Positions 44,850 through 53,279 of a stretch of 64,000 bases of DNA are shown piece by piece (within the stretch, counting starts at the first letter, position 1; each line of letters starts with the position of its first letter). The notes below the pieces were generated by a model. The model saw only the letters and a list, made by a program, of their open reading frames with translations. It did no database searches and was not told where the DNA came from. The translations under genes and the position numbers were made by a program. This DNA comes from Opitutales bacterium (GTDB lineage: Bacteria > Verrucomicrobiota > Verrucomicrobiia > Opitutales > JABSRG01): assembly GCA_013215165.1 (NCBI GenBank), contig JABSRG010000005.1:1-64000 (forward strand). Direction: 5' to 3'.

Positions 44850-45332
44850 ATGAAACGCGCTATCTATCCCGGATCCTTCGATCCGATCACCTACGGCCAT
44901 CTCGATGTTCTGTCGCGTGCCGTGCGTATGTTTGACGAGGTAGTCATTGCCGTAGCTAACAACCAGGGCAAAACCCAATTGTTTACAGTCGAAGAGCGCC
45001 TTCAGTTGATCCAGGAAAACATCGAGGACATTCCCAACACCCGAGTTGAAAGCTTCAGTGGCTTGGTTGTCGACTATGCCCGAAGAGTCGGTGCGGTCGC
45101 CCTGGTCCGCGGCATGCGGGCCATCTCTGACTTCGAGTATGAATTCCAGATGGCTCAGATGAATCGGCACCTCGATGCAGACATCGAAACGATCTTTCTC
45201 ATGCCCAGCCCGGAGTATTTCTTCACCAGTAGCACACTAGTAAAACAAGTGTTTCAGTATACCGATCGCGACACCCACTTCGTACCCCCTTCGGTACATG
45301 CAGCGCTCAAAGAGCGTTTGACGTCCCAATAA
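44850..45332 (+). CDS. coaD: Phosphopantetheine adenylyltransferase
   Basis: This enzyme of coenzyme A synthesis transfers AMP to 4'-phosphopantetheine. Motifs: [19 protein letters not shown] (the T/HxGH nucleotide loop, here TYGH where TNGH is usual), [31 protein letters not shown] and [11 protein letters not shown] (the usual SSSxVKE). I chose the ATG at 44850 ([10 protein letters not shown]), which matches the family start; an ATG/upstream frame from 44814 would add 12 residues with no support. The MFS gene follows after 4 nt. Confidence 0.94.
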   Translation: MKRAIYPGSFDPITYGHLDVLSRAVRMFDEVVIAVANNQGKTQLFTVEERLQLIQENIEDIPNTRVESFSGLVVDYARRVGAVALVRGMRAISDFEYEFQMAQMNRHLDADIETIFLMPSPEYFFTSSTLVKQVFQYTDRDTHFVPPSVHAALKERLTSQ

Positions 45333-45336
45333 ATCC

Positions 45337-46653
45337 ATGTCCCAAAAATCAGGCTCCTCGAGCACCAAGAGCACGCTCGGTATTCTCTTTCTGACCATCT
45401 TTCTCGATTTGGTTGGTTTCTCCATCATCTTTCCACTCTTCCCGGCGATGTTGGAGTATTATCTGGATCTGGAAAGCGGAGAGCCGGGTTTCGTGTCACG
45501 CCTACACAGCTTTTTGTTATCCATTTCTGGCGATAACGCAGACCCTTTTCGGGCTACTGTTTTTTTTGGCGGGGCGCTCGGCTCCCTGTATGCCTTCATC
45601 CAGTTTTTCGCCTCACCGCTCTGGGGCGCTCTGTCCGACAAAATCGGTCGCCGTCCCGTTTTATTGATAACTGTAGGCGGGCTCTTCTTAAGCTATCTCC
45701 TATGGATATTTAGTGCGCGCTTTGAGCTGCTCCTGATCGCCCGCATATTGGGTGGACTGGCCGCCGGAAATATATCTGTCGCGACCGCGGTCGTGGCCGA
45801 CGTGACAACCGCAGAAAATCGTTCTAAGGGCATGGCGCTTATCGGCGTAGCCTTTGGCTTAGGTTTCATTATTGGGCCTGCCATCGGTGGCTTGAGTAGC
45901 CAATGGGTCCTATCAGAAGGCTCCGATGCTTGGTTCGGCCTCCACCCCTTTTCTGTCCCGGCCATCATCAGCGCCGGACTGGCTGCAGTGAATCTGTTAT
46001 GGATCGCAACAAAACTCCCAGAGACCTTACCTACAGAGGGTGAGCTGAACAAGGAACACGCATCTTCGCCTCCCATTTTTCAGCTCTTCCAAATAAAAAC
46101 ACCCGGCGTCGCATCCCTCATACTCTTTTATTTCTTCTACCTGCTGGCTTTCAGCGGAATGGAATTCACCCTCACCTTTTTTGCAGTCGATTCATTTGCC
46201 TACACTCCCATGCAGAATGGTTGGATGTTTGTCTTTATCGGAGTCGTATTGATCCTCTGTCAAGGAGGGCTCGTGAGACGCCTTGCACCAAAACTTGGGG
46301 ATAAAAAACTTGGCTTTTCCGGCATGATTATCGGTATTGCCGGCTTTGCGCTATTAGCCTTCAGTGGAGGTAGCCAGGGCATATTCTTCTCTGCACTCAC
46401 GCTCATCACTATCGGGATTAGCTTCGTCAACCCCACCCTATCTGCTCTTGTATCCAATGCCAGCGAAGCCGCCGAACAAGGCCGCGCGCTCGGCATCTTT
46501 CGCTCCGCGGGGAGCCTGGCTCGCGCCGTGGGTCCGATCGTAGCAAGCATACTCTATTTTCTCGGCGCTCCACTCTGGGCTTATCTTTTTTGCGCACTCC
46601 TCGGGCTCATTGCAGCCGTGGGCATGAAGCGTATCCAAATCGGAGCCGCTTGA
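45337..46653 (+). CDS. MFS transporter, TetA-like multidrug/tetracycline exporter family
   Basis: The 438-residue protein has 12 hydrophobic helices. Motif A is GALSDKIGRRPVLLI between helices 2 and 3. The helix 4-5 region has ARILGGLAAGNISVATAVVADVTTAENRSKGMALIG and GPAIGGL, as in the TetA(B/C)-like branch. The insertion after helix 1 (about 30 residues with DLESGEPGFVSRLHSF) is longer than usual. The substrate is unknown. It is expected in the inner membrane as a drug:H+ antiporter. It directly follows coaD, probably in the same transcript. Confidence 0.85.
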   Translation: MSQKSGSSSTKSTLGILFLTIFLDLVGFSIIFPLFPAMLEYYLDLESGEPGFVSRLHSFLLSISGDNADPFRATVFFGGALGSLYAFIQFFASPLWGALSDKIGRRPVLLITVGGLFLSYLLWIFSARFELLLIARILGGLAAGNISVATAVVADVTTAENRSKGMALIGVAFGLGFIIGPAIGGLSSQWVLSEGSDAWFGLHPFSVPAIISAGLAAVNLLWIATKLPETLPTEGELNKEHASSPPIFQLFQIKTPGVASLILFYFFYLLAFSGMEFTLTFFAVDSFAYTPMQNGWMFVFIGVVLILCQGGLVRRLAPKLGDKKLGFSGMIIGIAGFALLAFSGGSQGIFFSALTLITIGISFVNPTLSALVSNASEAAEQGRALGIFRSAGSLARAVGPIVASILYFLGAPLWAYLFCALLGLIAAVGMKRIQIGAA

Positions 46654-46668
46654 TCCGGTTTTATGAGC

Positions 46669-46705
46669 AAAAAAATGGGGCGGACCCCCTCCCAAGGGTC
46701 CACCC
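46669..46705 (-). terminator. Rho-independent terminator downstream of the EF-hand gene
   Basis: Stem GGGGTGGACCC/GGGTCCGCCCC (one mismatch, loop TTGGGAGG), followed on the minus strand by ATTTTTTT. It lies 80 nt after the EF-hand stop and next to the convergent MFS gene. Confidence 0.8.
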
Positions 46706-46787
46706 CGATGTGTCTGCATCACCTGGTAAAGATTAATTGAGATGTAGCTTACAGAAACCGCTGTTCATCATAGCCGTCCAGTATCAC

Positions 46788-47234
46788 TCATTCACTACCC
46801 CCGCGTTTCTCGCGACGGTCGCGGGCGCGCTCGCCCATCTTGTGGAACACATCGAAAAATTCGCTTTTGGCGATGAGACCATCCCCGTCTTGATCTACAC
46901 GATTCATGATGCGGGCTGCGACATCTGCAGGCGAGCGGGGCTGCCGTTCACCACCCCGTTGCTTAGCTCCGTCTGGGTTTTTGGCTGCCATCTTCGCCCG
47001 CCTTTCATCACGAGCTGCTTTCATCTCTTCAAACACAGCTGTAAGCTCCAATTCCGATAGATAGCCGTCGCCATCGAGATCTTGTGCATCGACAATACCC
47101 TGGAGTTCGGCCTTGCGTTGTTCCTTGCGCTCAGCGCGTTCCTCTTCACTTAACTTTTCGGACTTAGCATAGGAAACGCCGGTCGTTATGATGGCTAAAG
47201 CTGCAATGATAACTGTGGTTGTTTTGTTGGTCAT
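46788..47234 (-). CDS. Exported EF-hand calcium-binding protein
   Basis: The 148-residue protein has a signal peptide (TTTVIIAALAIITTGVSYA) and two canonical EF-hand loops, DLDGDGYLSELEL and DQDGDGLIAKSEF. They are separated by a very charged helical linker rich in Arg, Lys and Glu (EEMKAARDERRAKMAAK). It is probably periplasmic or exported. It is divergent from a two-component system, a common arrangement in this phylum and in Pseudomonadota, where the regulator often controls the EF-hand gene. An inverted repeat in the shared upstream region (47344-47359) could be the operator. A terminator follows. Confidence 0.85.
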   Translation of the reverse strand: MTNKTTTVIIAALAIITTGVSYAKSEKLSEEERAERKEQRKAELQGIVDAQDLDGDGYLSELELTAVFEEMKAARDERRAKMAAKNPDGAKQRGGERQPRSPADVAARIMNRVDQDGDGLIAKSEFFDVFHKMGERARDRREKRGGSE

Positions 47235-47343
47235 GAATGATCCCTTTCTTGTAATTTAGATTCTATGTTAGGTTTTAAACTGTTCCGTTTGGGAACTTAC
47301 CCATAATGAACCATGGAAAAGTGAACGTCGCCCGTGCTACTCC

Positions 47344-47359
47344 ATGACAGAATTGTCAT
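47344..47359. promoter_or_regulatory. Palindrome ATGACA-GAAT-TGTCAT between the EF-hand and response-regulator genes
   Basis: A perfect 6-bp dyad, followed at 47371-47376 by a further TGACAT half-site. It lies in the 185-nt divergent promoter region, 60 nt before the response-regulator ATG. It is a plausible binding site for the OmpR-family regulator encoded next to it. Confidence 0.4.
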
Positions 47360-47419
47360 TTTACAAAGAGTGACATTTGACTCAAACCACCGAATACTAC
47401 GGACTTACAACAATAAGGC

Positions 47420-48097
47420 ATGAAAATCCTCATTGCAGAAGATGAAATAAAAATCGCGGACTTCGTCGTAAAAGGCCTCAACACCCAGGGATTTAACACC
47501 GACCATTTTGAAAATGGCCGTGATGCGCTCCAAGCAGCTCAGCTCAATACCTATGACGCGCTTGTCCTAGACATCATGCTGCCTGGGATGGATGGCCTCG
47601 CCGTTCTCAAAGAGCTACGTGCAAAGAAAAACTTCACCCCAGTTATCCTCCTCACTGCCCGATCTGGCCTGGAAGATCGCCTCACTGGACTCAATGCAGG
47701 CGCCGACGACTACCTCCCCAAACCCTTTTATGTCGATGAGTTGATCGCTCGCCTTTACGCTGTGACACGCCGCTCCACCGGCGAAACGATGACACGGCGC
47801 AGCATCGGCCCCCTCAACCTCGATATCGCACAACGCACCATCCAAGTCGGTGAAGCCATAGCAGAACTCACGACCCGGGAATTCAACCTCCTCTAATACC
47901 TGACGCGGCAACCCGGACGCGTATTTACGCGCGTTCAGATATTAGAACACGTCTGGAACTACGACTTCGATCCCAATACCAACATCGTCGACGTCTATAT
48001 TCGTCGCATTCGCAAAAAACTCGAAGAGCACGACACAAAAGCGCCCGAATGGATCGAATCGGTGCGCGGAGTGGGCTACCGGTTCCGCGCCTTATGA
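47420..48097 (+). pseudogene. OmpR-family response regulator interrupted by an in-frame TAA
   Basis: The receiver domain is intact (AEDEIK, phospho-acceptor Asp51 in LVLDIMLPGMDG, LLTARSG, KPF). A winged-helix domain follows but is cut by TAA at 47894-47896 in the motif TREFNLL-stop-YLTRQPGRV, where homologues have EFxLLEYL. The same frame then continues for 66 codons with the complete DNA-binding end (VFTRVQILEHVW, VDVYIRRIRKKL, ESVRGVGYRFR) and ends in TGA, overlapping the kinase ATG. One GAA-to-TAA change explains it. Without readthrough the product is a 158-residue protein with a receiver and half a DNA-binding domain, unable to bind DNA normally. Confidence 0.88.
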
Positions 48098-49575
48098 GCC
48101 CACTGCGCTCATTTAGATTTCGCCTAGGCCTGTGGGTAGCTGGACTCACGACATGCATCCTCGTCGGCGCCACCTTCTTCCTCCTACGTAATGTCTTTGA
48201 TGCAAAGCTCAACCAGACGGATCAAGAACTTCGATCGACCGCACTATCTGTCATCCCTCGCCTTGCCGACCTGGGAAGGCCCGCCCCCGACCTACGCCGT
48301 CTCCAGCGCAATGTGGATCGTATCAGCGAAAAAAGCCTCTCCTGGGTTGCCTTCAGTCGACCCGATGGCTCCGCACTCTATGCCTCGCCCACCGCACCCC
48401 AGACATATCAGCCTGCAGACGCATCAAAAGACGCCGCGCAGGATCGCCCACAAATGCCCCTGAATCCTAGAGAAAGAGCCACAAACATACGGCGCTTTCT
48501 TGATTCAGACAGAAACGGCCGTAACGGAGCATTGAGAAATTTCCTCGACCGCATTGATGACGCGATCACCTATCAATTCGCGAGTCACTCAGAGTTAGAA
48601 TTCCGAACTTTAGAGCTTAATTTCCCAGACGGCTCCCTACTCACTGTGGGTCGAAATATGGATAGATTACGTAGTGAAATGCTCAGTATACGGCGGCAAG
48701 CATTACGGCTCTACCCCATCGTATTGTTAGCGGTCGTCGGGATGAGTGTCTGGCTGGCCCACCGTGCATTCTGCCCTTTCCAAAAACTCGCTGGCGATGT
48801 AGAAAACGTGCGTAGCGACGATCTCAGCCAGCGCCTGTCTGATACCCGATTACCCACTGAATTCCATTCCTTCATCGCTGCCATCAATCAAATGCTGGGA
48901 CGCCTGGAACAATCATTCAGCCAAGCAAATCGGTTTACAGCTGACGCCGCTCACGAACTCCGTACGCCGCTCACCATCCTCCAAGGAAATATCGAACAAC
49001 AACTCCATACGGCAGATGAACAGACGCTCCCCACCTATTCCCGTCTCCTGGATGAAGTAAAAAGTCTCCAGATCCTCGTAGATCGACTCCTCACCCTCTC
49101 ACGGGGCGATGCTGGGTCCTTGCTGCGCGACAAGGCTTCAGTTTCCATCAACGCCCTGATCCGAGAGATCGTGGAAGACCTCGAAATCCTCTACGAAGAC
49201 CGTCCATTTCAATTAGAAGCGCCATCGGAACATATAGTCTCAGGAGATCCTCAATTATTGAGACAACTTTTCCTCAACCTCCTCACCAACGCCCTCAAAT
49301 ACGGTGCCACTGGCGGCACCATTCACATCTCGATCAGGTCCAAAAACTCCGAGATACACATTATAGAAATAGCTAACGACGGCCGCAACATTTCCACCGA
49401 AGTGAGAGAAAAACTCTTCGACCGCTTCTACCGCGCAGAAGATGCTCGCACCAGCACCGGCTTCGGTCTCGGACTCCCCCTTGCCCAAGAAATCGCACGC
49501 GCCCACGGGGGAAGCCTCATCTACGCAGGGCACCAAGCAGGTCGAAACATCTTCCGCATCACTCTCCAAGCCTAA
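48094..49575 (+). CDS. Sensor histidine kinase (two TM helices, HAMP, HisKA, HATPase)
   Basis: The 493-residue inner-membrane kinase starts with ATG at 48094, overlapping the regulator stop by 4 nt. An upstream frame start at 48049 lies inside the regulator and is rejected. TM1 is LGLWVAGLTTCILVGATFFL, a ~190-residue periplasmic sensor follows, and TM2 is LYPIVLLAVVGMSVWLAH. A HAMP-like linker, the phospho-histidine box FTADAAHELRTPLTILQGNI, the N box LLTNALKYG and the G box TGFGLGLPLAQEIARAHGG are intact, as in CusS/QseC-type kinases. The signal is unknown. Its partner regulator carries a nonsense codon. Confidence 0.93.
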   Translation: MSPLRSFRFRLGLWVAGLTTCILVGATFFLLRNVFDAKLNQTDQELRSTALSVIPRLADLGRPAPDLRRLQRNVDRISEKSLSWVAFSRPDGSALYASPTAPQTYQPADASKDAAQDRPQMPLNPRERATNIRRFLDSDRNGRNGALRNFLDRIDDAITYQFASHSELEFRTLELNFPDGSLLTVGRNMDRLRSEMLSIRRQALRLYPIVLLAVVGMSVWLAHRAFCPFQKLAGDVENVRSDDLSQRLSDTRLPTEFHSFIAAINQMLGRLEQSFSQANRFTADAAHELRTPLTILQGNIEQQLHTADEQTLPTYSRLLDEVKSLQILVDRLLTLSRGDAGSLLRDKASVSINALIREIVEDLEILYEDRPFQLEAPSEHIVSGDPQLLRQLFLNLLTNALKYGATGGTIHISIRSKNSEIHIIEIANDGRNISTEVREKLFDRFYRAEDARTSTGFGLGLPLAQEIARAHGGSLIYAGHQAGRNIFRITLQA

Positions 49576-49595
49576 GAAAACCGACGCGCCCCTAA

Positions 49596-49660
49596 CCTGG
49601 GAACAGCCGAGCCACAGATCGGCTCAATAGATTAGCGTCCATTCGTGTTCATTGGCGGAC
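49596..49660 (-). repeat. REP-like composite repeat (palindrome plus GAACACGAATGGACGC motif)
   Basis: Read on the minus strand: the motif CCGCCAATGAACACGAATGG, then GACGCTAAT, then the hairpin GCCGATCTGTGGCTCGGC followed by TGTTCCCAGG. The hairpin part aligns with 15915-15941. It fills the gap between the kinase gene and the convergent NYN gene. Confidence 0.6.
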
Positions 49661-49667
49661 CGAAAAA

Positions 49668-50153
49668 TCAAAACTCTAACCGGTTCCCAAACTCAGCACC
49701 CGCCGTCTTACTTCGCTGATTTATCGCCCGTGACTGACGCGCCTCGATCTGGGCCAGCTCACGCACGAAACCTTCAACTGATACCGCCTCGGCCCCTGCC
49801 GCCTCAACAGCATAGCGAATCATGCGGTCATTCGTTACCACGCGGTAAGACTCAGGGGAATCTGACGCCACAACCCGCTGCTCAATAATCGAGTCAGCCT
49901 GCGTGTCCGCTGACCCATAAGTCACCTCAATCCCCTTCACACCTTGACGCTCCTGCCACCGATCACGGTGCGATTTCTCATGCCGGCTATCAAACACAAC
50001 TTCCACGGATCCACCCCCGAAGTCTTTGAGCACAGACACACGATGAATCAATGCCCGTTGAGCCGACGTCGCTGACGAATCAGCAGATAACAAACCCCTG
50101 AGTTCACTCGAAGCATGAAGCACATTATGACCATCTATGATCCAACGCTTCAT
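49668..50153 (-). CDS. NYN-domain (YacP/Rae1-like) ribonuclease
   Basis: The 161-residue protein begins MKRWIIDGHNVLHAS, the hallmark of YacP-like NYN domains, and has VVFDSRHEKS, EVTYGSADTQADSIIEQRV and YRVVTNDRMIRYAVEAAGAE, which hold the conserved acidic residues of PIN-like nucleases. Related Rae1 proteins cut mRNA on the ribosome. The ATG at 50153 overlaps the TGA of the TatD-like gene (ATGA), so I prefer it to a start 21 nt upstream. The C-terminus is a charged helix. RNase function is by family, not shown here. Confidence 0.85.
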   Translation of the reverse strand: MKRWIIDGHNVLHASSELRGLLSADSSATSAQRALIHRVSVLKDFGGGSVEVVFDSRHEKSHRDRWQERQGVKGIEVTYGSADTQADSIIEQRVVASDSPESYRVVTNDRMIRYAVEAAGAEAVSVEGFVRELAQIEARQSRAINQRSKTAGAEFGNRLEF

Positions 50154-50932
50154 CACCCCGCACAAAATCGACAAAAATTGTCCTCAACGATCTGATGCAA
50201 TTCAACCACACCTAGACCCCTAAATTCAGCCAATCCCGCGTAGGCTAAGTCAAGATTCCCGGGATGGTTATGCCCCCCACTGACTACCTGTCGCCCGCTC
50301 ACCTCCACCTTCGGGCACATCGACGGCGCGTCAGTCTCTACCAGAATGCGTTCGATGGGGATATGCTCAAACACTGCCCGTTTCTTAACTTGCGACTCCC
50401 CCAGAAAATAAGTCGAAAACGAAAAGTAGGCTCCCACATCGACCAAGGTTCGAATCAACTCCCGAGGCCCTGAGTATGCGTGAATGAGGAAAGTCTTTGG
50501 AAGATCTGCCGATGCGAGCACCTTCCGCAGTTGGCCCCATGCCTTCAGGCAGTGAATCGTCGCTGGTCTTTTCAGTTCAGCAGCCAACGCCAACTGCGCT
50601 ATAAACCACTGGATCTGTAGATCGATATCGTAACCCTCGATCCATCGATCCAGCCCGATCTCTCCTACCTGAGCACTGGGATGGCGCTTCAGCGTTTCCC
50701 TAAGCAGTTCCATCGTCCCCTCAATCTCCGCAGCATCCTTTACTTGCCATGGATGCACACCAAAAGCAGGTGTCACTCCTTCAAAACGATCCGCGAGCTC
50801 AGCTACATCCTCCCAGTCTTCCGGCTGCGTCCCGTTGCACACGCATTGATACTCAGCACTTTGTTCTTCCAAAAACTCGACAGCCGCCTCAAGGACCTCA
50901 GGGAAGTGGAAATGGCAGTGCGCGTCGATCAT
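50153..50932 (-). CDS. TatD-family metal-dependent hydrolase
   Basis: This is a TIM-barrel hydrolase with metal ligands in MIDAHCHFHFPEV, GEIGLDRW, ATIHCLKAWGQL, FLIHAYSGP and LVETDAPSM. TatD proteins are 3'-5' DNA exonucleases or related deoxyribonucleases. The ATG at 50932 (MIDAHCH) is preferred to a TTG six bases upstream. It is the middle gene of a sufE-tatD-NYN group with a short gap (17 nt) and an ATGA overlap. Substrate specificity is not clear from the sequence. Confidence 0.88.
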   Translation of the reverse strand: MIDAHCHFHFPEVLEAAVEFLEEQSAEYQCVCNGTQPEDWEDVAELADRFEGVTPAFGVHPWQVKDAAEIEGTMELLRETLKRHPSAQVGEIGLDRWIEGYDIDLQIQWFIAQLALAAELKRPATIHCLKAWGQLRKVLASADLPKTFLIHAYSGPRELIRTLVDVGAYFSFSTYFLGESQVKKRAVFEHIPIERILVETDAPSMCPKVEVSGRQVVSGGHNHPGNLDLAYAGLAEFRGLGVVELHQIVEDNFCRFCAG

Positions 50933-50949
50933 TCCCAACTACAATTTAA

Positions 50950-51378
50950 CTAGCTCGCTTGCTCCTCAAGGCAGGCCTCAGCGAAGTTCTTGATCTTCTC
51001 ACGTATCAGCCCCAACCCATTCCGACGACTAGGCGAAAGATGCTGAGTGATCCCCAAATCCGCCATAAAATCAGGCTCCACTTCAATCACATCCCGCGGA
51101 GCCTCATGTGAGTAGAACTGGCACAACACCGCAGCGATCCCCTTCACAATTTGCGCATCTGCATCACAATGGTAGATACATTGCCCCTCCTTAAATTCAG
51201 GAACCAGAAACAGCTGCGACGAACACCCCTCGACCTCAAACATGGGTTGCTTAAATTCCCCATCCACGGATGGATGTTGCTTCCCGATATCGATAATATA
51301 GGCGAAGCGCTCGTAGGGATCCTCAATAAATGACAACTGATCAGCCAGCTCCTGCCGTTTTTGGTCCATAGAACTCAT
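50950..51378 (-). CDS. sufE: SufE-family cysteine desulfuration protein
   Basis: The 142-residue protein has the SufE core: LSFIEDPYERFAYIIDIGKQ, the loop VEGCSSQLFLVPEF with the active-site cysteine at about residue 52, IVKGIAAVLCQFYS and LGITQHLSPSRRNGLGLI. SufE accepts sulfur from the SufS desulfurase for Fe-S cluster assembly. No other suf genes are in the window. It leads the sufE-tatD-NYN group. Confidence 0.93.
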   Translation of the reverse strand: MSSMDQKRQELADQLSFIEDPYERFAYIIDIGKQHPSVDGEFKQPMFEVEGCSSQLFLVPEFKEGQCIYHCDADAQIVKGIAAVLCQFYSHEAPRDVIEVEPDFMADLGITQHLSPSRRNGLGLIREKIKNFAEACLEEQAS

Positions 51379-51570
51379 GAAAACAGTCTCCGAGGAAGCT
51401 CTAAGGAATCAAGACACGAAAACACTTTAAGAAACCCAAACCACCGAGGCCTTCCAGGACAAGCTCTCAGCAACGCTAATATTAAGATGGGTGAGGGCTA
51501 CAGGCTACAACGGAATAATTGCTGAGGACCCGCCTGCCGTTTATGCCGAATGTAGGTCTGAAAACCAAGG

Positions 51571-51612
51571 CCGCGTGGACAAATTAGCTTGGTCCGTAAT
51601 TTGTCCACGCGG
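51571..51612. repeat. Long hairpin: 16-bp perfect stem with 10-nt loop
   Basis: CCGCGTGGACAAATTA, loop GCTTGGTCCG, TAATTTGTCCACGCGG. The loop plus the 3' flank can form a second pairing (GTCCG with CGGAC), giving an alternative fold. No T-run follows, so it is not a standard terminator. It lies 84 nt before malQ in a 316-nt gene-free interval in which nothing else was recognised. Confidence 0.7.
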
Positions 51613-51695
51613 ACTAAATGGTTTTGTATTTGAATCGTTGGTATAACTTAACGTTCACCGTCCCATCCAGTAAATCGACTTCATAATTATATTCG

Positions 51696-53225
51696 ATGCC
51701 CGCACCTCTTTTCAATTGGTTACATCAACGCCACAGTGGCTGTTTGGCTCATATCTCCGCGCTGCCCAGCAACTATGGGATTGGGAATTTGGGACGGGGT
51801 GCCCGCGCCTTTGTCGACCTTCTAGCCGATTGCTCGATCTCGCAGTGGCAGATTTGCCCGCTAGGGCCAACCGGATTCGGTGATTCTCCCTACTCTGCTT
51901 TCAGCGCATTTGCGGGGAACCCTTACTTCATAGACTGGAGTGAGCTCATTGATAACAACTTACTGAGTAAACATGAGCTTTTGCCACTGACGCTCCTACC
52001 TCATGATTATGTATCCTATGGAGATCTTTATCATCAATTCTGGCCCATAGCCTACCGAGTTGCCCAGCGCTGGGTGAAGGATCCTTTCGATTTGGACGAG
52101 GATTACACTTACAGTCGCTTCCAAAAAGAAGAGTCGGATTGGCTAGAAGACTTTGCCCTGTTTCGGGGCCTGAAATCGGCTTTTAATGGAATCGATTGGA
52201 CTCAGTGGCCCAGAAAATACCGGATTTATGCCTCGGCAAAAAAACAGAAGCTGCCCAAAGGTGTCACAGTTGCGGATATAGAAGCCGAGAAATTCCTCCA
52301 ATATATATTTTTTCATCAATGGCGAAAGCTGAAGGTATATGCCAAAGAGGTGGGCGTGCAGATTGTTGGCGATCTGCCCATCTTTATTTCTAAAGATTCA
52401 GCGGAAGCCTGGGCCCGGCCCGATTTATTCATCACTGACGCAAAGACAGGATGCCCGTCCGTCATGGCGGGTGTCCCTCCCGACTATTTCTCTGAACTGG
52501 GCCAACTCTGGGGCAACCCTCTCTATGACTGGGCAACGCATGCCTCCGACGGGTATGCATGGTGGTTGAGGCGCTTCGACTCTGCTTTTAATTTTTTCGA
52601 CATCGTCCGGCTCGACCATTTTCGAGGATTTGAAGCCTATTGGGAGGTCCCGGCGGGTGCAAAAGACGCACGCGCAGGCACCTGGAAACCCGGCCCTGGA
52701 ATTGAGTTATTCCAAGCCCTAAGAAAGCGGAAGCCCGATGCGCGCATTATCGCAGAAGATCTAGGTACAATAACAGATGAAGTAAATGCTCTGCGCGAGG
52801 ATTCGGGTATACCAGGCATGGCTATTCTCCAATTCGGCTTCGGAGGCTCCTCCGACAATTGGTATCTTCCTCATAATCACGAGGCCAATCAAGCAGTCTA
52901 TACCGGCTCGCATGATAATAATACCTCGCTCGGGTGGTACCGCGAAGTTGACGATACCACACGTGATCACCTGCGACGTTATTTCAGAGTAAGCGGAGAA
53001 ACCCCAGGTTGGGACCTGATCCGGGCCGCTTACGCCTCACCCTGCCGTATCAGCTTTGTTATGCTACAGGACTTTCTTTCGCTCGGAACGGAGGCCCGTT
53101 TCAATCTACCCGGCTCCTCGCAAGGTAACTGGAAGTGGCGGGCCACAGCCCGTCAACTCGAGGGTTTCTATCATAACAGCCATCATTACGTCCGTGGGCT
53201 CAGCGAACTGTATGGGCGGCACTAG
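51696..53225 (+). CDS. malQ: 4-alpha-glucanotransferase (amylomaltase, GH77)
   Basis: The 509-residue enzyme transfers glucan segments in glycogen/maltodextrin metabolism. GH77 motifs: LPSNYGIGNLG, SPYSAFSAFAGNPYFID, GDLPIFISKDSAEAWARPDL, VAGVPPDYFSELGQLWGNPLYDW-type VMAGVPPDYFSELGQLWGNP, the nucleophile region IVRLDHFRGFEAYWEVPAG, the acid/base IIAEDLGTI and GSHDNNTSLGWY. Length is that of the short bacterial type. It stands alone and converges on mlaF. The strong upstream hairpin may affect its expression. Confidence 0.95.
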   Translation: MPAPLFNWLHQRHSGCLAHISALPSNYGIGNLGRGARAFVDLLADCSISQWQICPLGPTGFGDSPYSAFSAFAGNPYFIDWSELIDNNLLSKHELLPLTLLPHDYVSYGDLYHQFWPIAYRVAQRWVKDPFDLDEDYTYSRFQKEESDWLEDFALFRGLKSAFNGIDWTQWPRKYRIYASAKKQKLPKGVTVADIEAEKFLQYIFFHQWRKLKVYAKEVGVQIVGDLPIFISKDSAEAWARPDLFITDAKTGCPSVMAGVPPDYFSELGQLWGNPLYDWATHASDGYAWWLRRFDSAFNFFDIVRLDHFRGFEAYWEVPAGAKDARAGTWKPGPGIELFQALRKRKPDARIIAEDLGTITDEVNALREDSGIPGMAILQFGFGGSSDNWYLPHNHEANQAVYTGSHDNNTSLGWYREVDDTTRDHLRRYFRVSGETPGWDLIRAAYASPCRISFVMLQDFLSLGTEARFNLPGSSQGNWKWRATARQLEGFYHNSHHYVRGLSELYGRH

Positions 53226-53279
53226 TAGCTGTTTTGTTTGGATAGGTTGAGTAATGAATCTGTTTGGGAACTAAGACAC

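Noticed and set aside
46737-47060. 107-aa plus-strand ORF
   Set aside because: It is antisense to the EF-hand gene, which has a signal peptide, two EF-hands and a terminator.
48049-48093. Extended N-terminus of the histidine kinase
   Set aside because: These codons lie inside the response-regulator gene; the ATG with ATGA overlap at 48094 fits the family start.
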